This document shows, piece by piece, positions 60,248 through 64,000 of a DNA stretch of 64,000 nucleotides. Position numbers and translations under genes: made by a program. Position 1 is the stretch's first letter. Every line of letters begins with the position of its first letter. Origin of the DNA: Clostridia bacterium. GTDB lineage: Bacteria; Bacillota; Clostridia; Christensenellales; Aristaeellaceae. The stretch spans positions 1-64,000 of the forward strand of contig JAFYVB010000004.1 of the NCBI GenBank assembly GCA_017549335.1, in the 5' to 3' direction. A model generated the notes under the pieces. That model was given only the letters and a program-made list of their open reading frames with translations, ran no database searches and had not been told where the DNA came from.

Positions 60248-60892
60248 GTGACAGTATGCATCGATCCCGGTCACCAACGGGAGACCCAGATCGAAACGGT
60301 GCCCACCATGCCGGGAGGCTCCGAAAAAACCAAAACCACCCCCGGGATGGCCCAGGGCGTGGTTACCCGGCGCATGGAATCCATCGTCGTTCTTGAGATC
60401 AGCCAGCTGCTGCGCAACGCGCTGCTGGCCGAGGGCGCAGACGTCATTATGACCCGTGAAGTGCAGGATACCTTCGTGGGCATGGTGGAACGCGCAGACA
60501 TCCCCAACAAAGCCAAGGCCGATTTCGTACTGCGCATCCATTGTAATTATACCGACAATGAGAAAACCCAGGGCATTGAGGTTTTCTGCCCCAAGAGTTC
60601 CTCCTATGCCAAGGCCGTTGCTTCGGAAAAAGCCTACACCCACATGGCCGGCACACTGCTTAAAGCCATGCAGACCGCAACGGGGCAGAGCAAGGGCAAA
60701 TTCCAGCTGAACAACAAGTACGTAGGCAACAACTACTCCAAAATGCCCTCCTTCCTGGTGGAATTGGGCTTCCTCTCCAATTACAAAGAAGACCTGCTGG
60801 TCTCCCTTTCGCCCCAGTATCGGGCAAAGCTGGTGAACGGCATGGTGGAGGGCGTGTATCAGCTCGCCGTTTACCGCGGTCTTGTGCATTAA
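60248..60892 (+). CDS. Amidase gene, downstream part: N-acetylmuramoyl-L-alanine amidase (amidase_3) domain
   Basis: 214 residues from a GTG at 60248, but without a ribosome site; the frame is open back to the C tract (VTSEKNESGRLKG in the joined form). All zinc and catalytic residues of amidase_3 are present: CIDPGHQ, RRMESIVV (Glu), LRIHCNY (His) and FLVELGFLSN (Glu). It hydrolyses the amide between MurNAc and L-Ala in peptidoglycan. Separately translated it would lack a signal sequence and stay inside the cell. It makes sense only as the C-terminal domain of the product that starts at 59574. Confidence 0.85.
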   Translation: MTVCIDPGHQRETQIETVPTMPGGSEKTKTTPGMAQGVVTRRMESIVVLEISQLLRNALLAEGADVIMTREVQDTFVGMVERADIPNKAKADFVLRIHCNYTDNEKTQGIEVFCPKSSSYAKAVASEKAYTHMAGTLLKAMQTATGQSKGKFQLNNKYVGNNYSKMPSFLVELGFLSNYKEDLLVSLSPQYRAKLVNGMVEGVYQLAVYRGLVH

Positions 60893-60920
60893 TCATCCTA
60901 TAGAAAGAAAGGCAGTTTCC

Positions 60921-62102
60921 GTGTCAGAATCCACTCAAAAACCCTTCTCTTCGCTGGATATTTCCGCCGAAGTGCTCAAAGCCATCGACAAGATGGGCTT
61001 CAAGTTTATGACTCCCGTGCAGCAGGAGACCATCCCCGTAATGATGGACGGTCATGACATCATCGCCCTCGCCCCCACGGGCACGGGAAAAACCTGTGCG
61101 TTCGGCATTCCCATGCTGGAGTACTTGCAGCTCAACGATACTGATATTCAGGAACTGGTGCTGGCGCCCACCCGTGAGCTGGCCGTGCAGATCGCCGAGG
61201 AGCTGACGCAGCTTGCCCGCTTCATCCCCGGCGCACGCATCGCCACGCTTTACGGCGGACAGCCCATCCCCAAGCAAATCCAGCAGCTCAAGCGCAAGCC
61301 GCAGATCGTGGTGGCTACCCCCGGCCGCATGCTGGATATGATGAAGCGCGGTCTGGCCGACATCAGCCGCATCCATACCATGGTACTGGATGAAGCCGAC
61401 GAAATGCTGAAAATGGGCTTTGTCAAGGACGTGACCAAAATTATCGAAGCCACGCCCCGCGACCGTCAGCTGGTGATGTTCTCCGCCACCACCAACAATG
61501 ACGTAATGACCATGAGCTGGAAGTTCCAGTACGAGCCGGTGGAGATCACCATCGCCGCCGTGGACGAAAACAAGCCCAAGATCACCCAGTACGTTGTGGA
61601 GGCCGACCGCAAAAACAAGGAAGAACGCCTTGAATATCTGCTGGATGCCGATGAGTACCGCCGCGTGATGATCTTTGCCAACACCAAATCCATGACCCAG
61701 CGTCTGTGCGACCATCTGCAGAAAAAGGGCTACGGCGTGCAGTGCATCCACGGCGATATCCCTCAGGGCAAGCGCAACCGCACCATGGAGGATTTCCGCC
61801 GGGGCAAGTTCCCCTATCTCATCTGCACCGACGTTGCCGCCCGCGGCATCGACGTGGATGACGTGGAGGCCGTGATCAATTACGATCTGCCTCAGGAAAA
61901 CGAGTACTATACCCATCGCATCGGACGTACGGGTCGTGCCCGCCGTCACGGCGTAGCCATCACGCTGATGAGCTTCCAGGAGTCGGTTCGCATGGATGAA
62001 ATCCTGCGTTATCTGCAGGGTGACAAGCCCGAAAAACTGGAGTTTGACGACATGGGCATCCTGCGTCACGCCGACGGAAACCCCTTCTTTGAGAACGTTT
62101 GA
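60921..62102 (+). CDS. DEAD-box RNA helicase, minimal core
   Basis: 393 residues. Complete motif set: Q motif FKFMTPVQQETIP, I APTGTGKT, Ia PTRELA, II DEAD, III SAT, V TDVAARGID and VI HRIGRTGR. It ends soon after motif VI with FENV, lacking the basic or RRM-like C-terminus of DeaD/CshA/DbpA. GTG start at 60921 with AAAGG eight bases upstream. Likely RNA remodelling, ribosome or decay; specific role unknown. Confidence 0.93.
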   Translation: MSESTQKPFSSLDISAEVLKAIDKMGFKFMTPVQQETIPVMMDGHDIIALAPTGTGKTCAFGIPMLEYLQLNDTDIQELVLAPTRELAVQIAEELTQLARFIPGARIATLYGGQPIPKQIQQLKRKPQIVVATPGRMLDMMKRGLADISRIHTMVLDEADEMLKMGFVKDVTKIIEATPRDRQLVMFSATTNNDVMTMSWKFQYEPVEITIAAVDENKPKITQYVVEADRKNKEERLEYLLDADEYRRVMIFANTKSMTQRLCDHLQKKGYGVQCIHGDIPQGKRNRTMEDFRRGKFPYLICTDVAARGIDVDDVEAVINYDLPQENEYYTHRIGRTGRARRHGVAITLMSFQESVRMDEILRYLQGDKPEKLEFDDMGILRHADGNPFFENV

Positions 62103-62117
62103 TTTTCCAAGCTATTG

Positions 62118-62150
62118 AAAAATGCCGTTAAATTGCGGCATTTTTTATTT
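62118..62150 (+). terminator. Terminator after the helicase gene
   Basis: AAAATGCCG and CGGCATTTT arms, then TTT. Confidence 0.85.
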
Positions 62151-62184
62151 CTCAAATTTTCTTGTCTTTTTTGGATTTTCCCCC

Positions 62185-62213
62185 TTGACAGCCGGATTTT
62201 TCTGTGGTAACAT
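62185..62213 (+). promoter_or_regulatory. Promoter of the uracil permease gene
   Basis: TTGACA (62185-62190), 17 bases, TAACAT (62208-62213). Confidence 0.72.
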
Positions 62214-62252
62214 CCCCAAGACAATCAAGCGCGCGCCCTTTAACCGGCAGAA

Positions 62253-62324
62253 AAACCGGGAAGGCTGCAAGCGGATGTGCAAGTGCGTATCTGCGCCTTA
62301 CCCGAGCCGGGTAAGGCGTTTTTT
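62253..62324 (+). promoter_or_regulatory. Likely PyrR-responsive attenuator in the uracil permease leader
   Basis: AAACCGGGAAGGCT at 62253-62266 agrees at 12 of 14 positions with the PyrR RNA consensus ARUCCNGNGAGGYU. It is followed by a nine-base terminator stem, GCCTTACCC (62295-62303) and GGGTAAGGC (62309-62317), and TTTTTT. High UMP/UTP with PyrR would then favour termination. I did not find a definite antiterminator helix by eye. Confidence 0.55.
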
Positions 62325-62371
62325 ACTGCAAATCGCGCGCCGGTTGATCATTCTTATACGGAGGAAACCAA

Positions 62372-63691
62372 ATGAAACTTGTCTACGACGTGCATCAGAA
62401 TCCCCCGCTCAAGAAGAACCTGATCTATGCTTTCCAGCAGCTGCTGGCCATCATGGCTGCCACGTTGCTGGTACCCGTGCTGGTTGACGCTTCCGGCACC
62501 TACATGAGCCAGCCCGCCGCCCTGTTCGGCGCCGGCGTCGGCACCCTTTTCTATCTGTTCATGACCCAGAAGAAGAGCCCCGTTTTCCTCGGCTCCTCCT
62601 TCGCCTTCATCTCCCCCCTGGCTTCCGCTGTGGCCTTCGGCTTCCTGGGCATCTTCCTGGGCGCCGTGTTCGCCGGTCTGGTCTACGTGATCATCGCCCT
62701 GATCATCAAGAAGACCGGTTCCGCCTGGGTTAACAAGCTGCTGCCCCCCGTTGTCATCGGCCCCACCGTCGCCCTGATCGGTCTGTCCCTGTGCGGCAGC
62801 GCCGTAAACAACATCAACAACACCGCCGCCGGCTCCTACAGCCTGGTGCACATCCTGATCGGCGTGATCGCCTTCCTGATCACCGTGTACGCCTCCACCA
62901 AGGGCTCCAAGAACATGAAGCTCATCCCCTTCGTCATCGGTATCCTTGGCGCCTACGCCATCGCGCTGGCCCTGACCTTCATCGGCAACGCTGCCAACAT
63001 CCCCGCCCTGCAGATCGTTAACCTCGCTGCCTTCGACGGCGTCGGCCTGTTCCGTATGCCCAATCTGACCTTCCTGGGTATGTTCAAGGAAGGCGCTTCC
63101 AAGCTCAACAGCATCGGCGACGTCGTCAGCATCTTCATGCTCTTCGCTCCCGTGGCCTTCGTAGTACTGGCTGAGCACATCGCTGACCACAAGAACCTGT
63201 CCACCATCATCAACCGCGACCTGATCACCGAACCCGGCCTCCATCGCACCCTGCTGGGCGACGGTATCGGCTCCATGATCGGCTCCTTCTTCGGCGGCTG
63301 CCCCAACACCACCTACGGCGAGTCTGTGGGCTGCGTGGCCATCACCGGTAACGCCTCCATCTCCACCATCGCCATCGCCGCCATCTACTGCATCGTGCTG
63401 AGCTTCTTCGATCCCTTCGTGGCCTTCGTAAACTCCATCCCCTCCTGCATCACCGGCGGCGTGTGCATCGCCCTGTACGGCTTCATCGCGGTAAGCGGCC
63501 TGAAGATGCTCCAGCCCGTTGACCTGAACGACAACCGCAACCTGTTCGTGGTTGCCGCCATCCTTGTTCCCGGCATCGGCGGCCTGACCCTGAACCTGGG
63601 CCCCGTGCAGATCTCTTCCATCGCCACCGCCCTGATCCTGGGCATCATCGTGAACGTGGTGTTCAACCGCCGCGATAAGAAGGCTGAATAA
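62372..63691 (+). CDS. uraA: Uracil permease, NCS2 family
   Basis: 439 residues with about 12-14 membrane segments. Family landmarks: YAFQQLLAIMAATLLVPVLV, SPVFLGSSFAFISPL, PVVIGPTVALIGLSL and the NCS2 signature region FGGCPNTTYGESVG. ATG 62372 after GGAGG. It imports uracil with H+. Very high codon bias in the body. The leader carries a terminator and a PyrR-like site, which agrees with pyrimidine regulation rather than purine. Confidence 0.9.
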   Translation: MKLVYDVHQNPPLKKNLIYAFQQLLAIMAATLLVPVLVDASGTYMSQPAALFGAGVGTLFYLFMTQKKSPVFLGSSFAFISPLASAVAFGFLGIFLGAVFAGLVYVIIALIIKKTGSAWVNKLLPPVVIGPTVALIGLSLCGSAVNNINNTAAGSYSLVHILIGVIAFLITVYASTKGSKNMKLIPFVIGILGAYAIALALTFIGNAANIPALQIVNLAAFDGVGLFRMPNLTFLGMFKEGASKLNSIGDVVSIFMLFAPVAFVVLAEHIADHKNLSTIINRDLITEPGLHRTLLGDGIGSMIGSFFGGCPNTTYGESVGCVAITGNASISTIAIAAIYCIVLSFFDPFVAFVNSIPSCITGGVCIALYGFIAVSGLKMLQPVDLNDNRNLFVVAAILVPGIGGLTLNLGPVQISSIATALILGIIVNVVFNRRDKKAE

Positions 63692-63703
63692 AGCTCATCC
63701 ATC

Positions 63704-63735
63704 CGACGCCGCTGAAATAGCGGCGTCTTTCCTTA
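63704..63735 (+). terminator. Terminator after the uracil permease gene
   Basis: GACGCCGCT and AGCGGCGTC arms, then TTTCCTTATTTTTT. Confidence 0.85.
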
Positions 63736-63775
63736 TTTTTTAACAAAAACGAGGAAAAAAATCCGAAAACTTATA

Positions 63776-63804
63776 TTTACAAACCACGCCGGCCATGATA
63801 CAAT
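63776..63804 (+). promoter_or_regulatory. Promoter of rpsO
   Basis: TTTACA (63776-63781), 17 bases, TACAAT (63799-63804). About 100 bases of leader up to rpsO contain GGGGCAGCCACCCCC just before the ribosome site, a possible S15 autoregulation structure. Confidence 0.62.
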
Positions 63805-63914
63805 GGTAGGCGTGGTATTTTGAACCGTTTGCGCGGGCTGCCGAAACTCCAACGGCTTTCTGCGGATGCGGCGATTATGATTAGGGGCAGCCACCCCCAA
63901 GAGGAGGAAGACAC

Positions 63915-64000
63915 ATGTCTGAGAAGATCAACAAGGCTGAAATCATGGCGAAGCATGCCCGTCACGAGGGCGACACGGGTTCTCCCGAAGTCCAGGTCGC
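63915..64000 (+). CDS. rpsO: 30S ribosomal protein S15, N-terminal part, cut by window end
   Basis: The first 28 residues MSEKINKAEIMAKHARHEGD then TGSPEVQVA agree with S15 (HENDTGSPEVQIA in other bacteria). ATG 63915 after GAGGAGG. S15 binds 16S rRNA helices 20-22. The rest is off the window. Confidence 0.92.
   Translation, partial: MSEKINKAEIMAKHARHEGDTGSPEVQV

Noticed and set aside
62122..62487. 121-codon frame between helicase and uracil permease
   Set aside because: It spans a promoter and attenuator hairpin and enters the permease gene out of frame; no ribosome site.

Overview
The window reads as a chromosome segment of an anaerobic, Gram-positive member of the Clostridia (Bacillota). 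The evidence is a glutamate mutase/methylaspartate fermentation cluster, LPxTG-type sortase substrates, class III fructose-1,6-bisphosphatase, a CD1871A-type CxxC peptide, near-consensus sigma-A promoters and many short hairpin terminators. Coding GC is high and genes are tightly packed. I cannot name the genus. I see no tRNA, rRNA, insertion sequence, integrase or CRISPR array.

Layout. (1) 1-11218 is a methylaspartate-pathway island built around a divergent promoter at about 4555-4622. Leftward run citC, an unassigned P-loop ATPase, glmS, glmL and glmE (cut by the window edge). Rightward run citD, citE, citF, a two-subunit class I fumarase-type hydratase, a GntR regulator, a citX-citG fusion and a Cys-rich protein. 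Together they fit glutamate -> 3-methylaspartate -> mesaconate -> citramalate -> acetate + pyruvate. The hydratase is then probably mesaconase and the citrate-lyase-like complex probably citramalate lyase. Methylaspartate ammonia-lyase is not in view. (2) 11262-21180 is envelope and transport: a large glycosyltransferase, an AspT/YidE-type permease, a MATE exporter, two sortase-anchored surface proteins behind a promoter with an A14 spacer tract, and a manganese exporter behind a yybP-ykoY riboswitch. (3) 21356-30590 is mixed metabolism: a secreted FAD/FMN reductase, a class A beta-lactamase-like hydrolase, malic enzyme, a FUSC membrane protein, a D-aminoacylase-like amidohydrolase, a methyltransferase/acetyltransferase pair behind a leader-peptide attenuator, and a DUF2975/XRE pair.

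(4) 30755-39753 is an oligopeptide ABC operon (oppA-B-C-D-F plus DUF3899) whose subunits are expanded: about 370 extra residues inside OppD, about 95 inside OppF, about 200 extracytoplasmic residues in OppC with an EF-hand-like loop, and an 820-residue binding protein without a lipobox. (5) 40084-46825 has a second secreted flavoprotein, a PfkB kinase, and a rhamnose/glycan operon (two glycosyltransferases, rfbD, rfbC). (6) 46984-55418 has an aminotransferase, fbp, a P-loop kinase, tandem paralogous FAD oxidoreductases with a TIM-barrel isomerase, and a divergent DUF6809/XRE pair with matching inverted operators. (7) 55545-64000 has a redox operon (CxxC peptide, membrane polyferredoxin fused to a thioredoxin domain, aldo/keto reductase with ferredoxin tail, phosphatase, deformylase), a cell-wall amidase gene split by a C12 tract, a DEAD-box helicase, a uracil permease behind a PyrR-like attenuator, and the start of rpsO.

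The observations I would look at first are the C12 tract that switches the amidase domain out of frame, the A14 tract between the -35 and -10 of the surface-protein promoter, the leader-peptide attenuator at 28228-28452, and the expanded Opp transporter.
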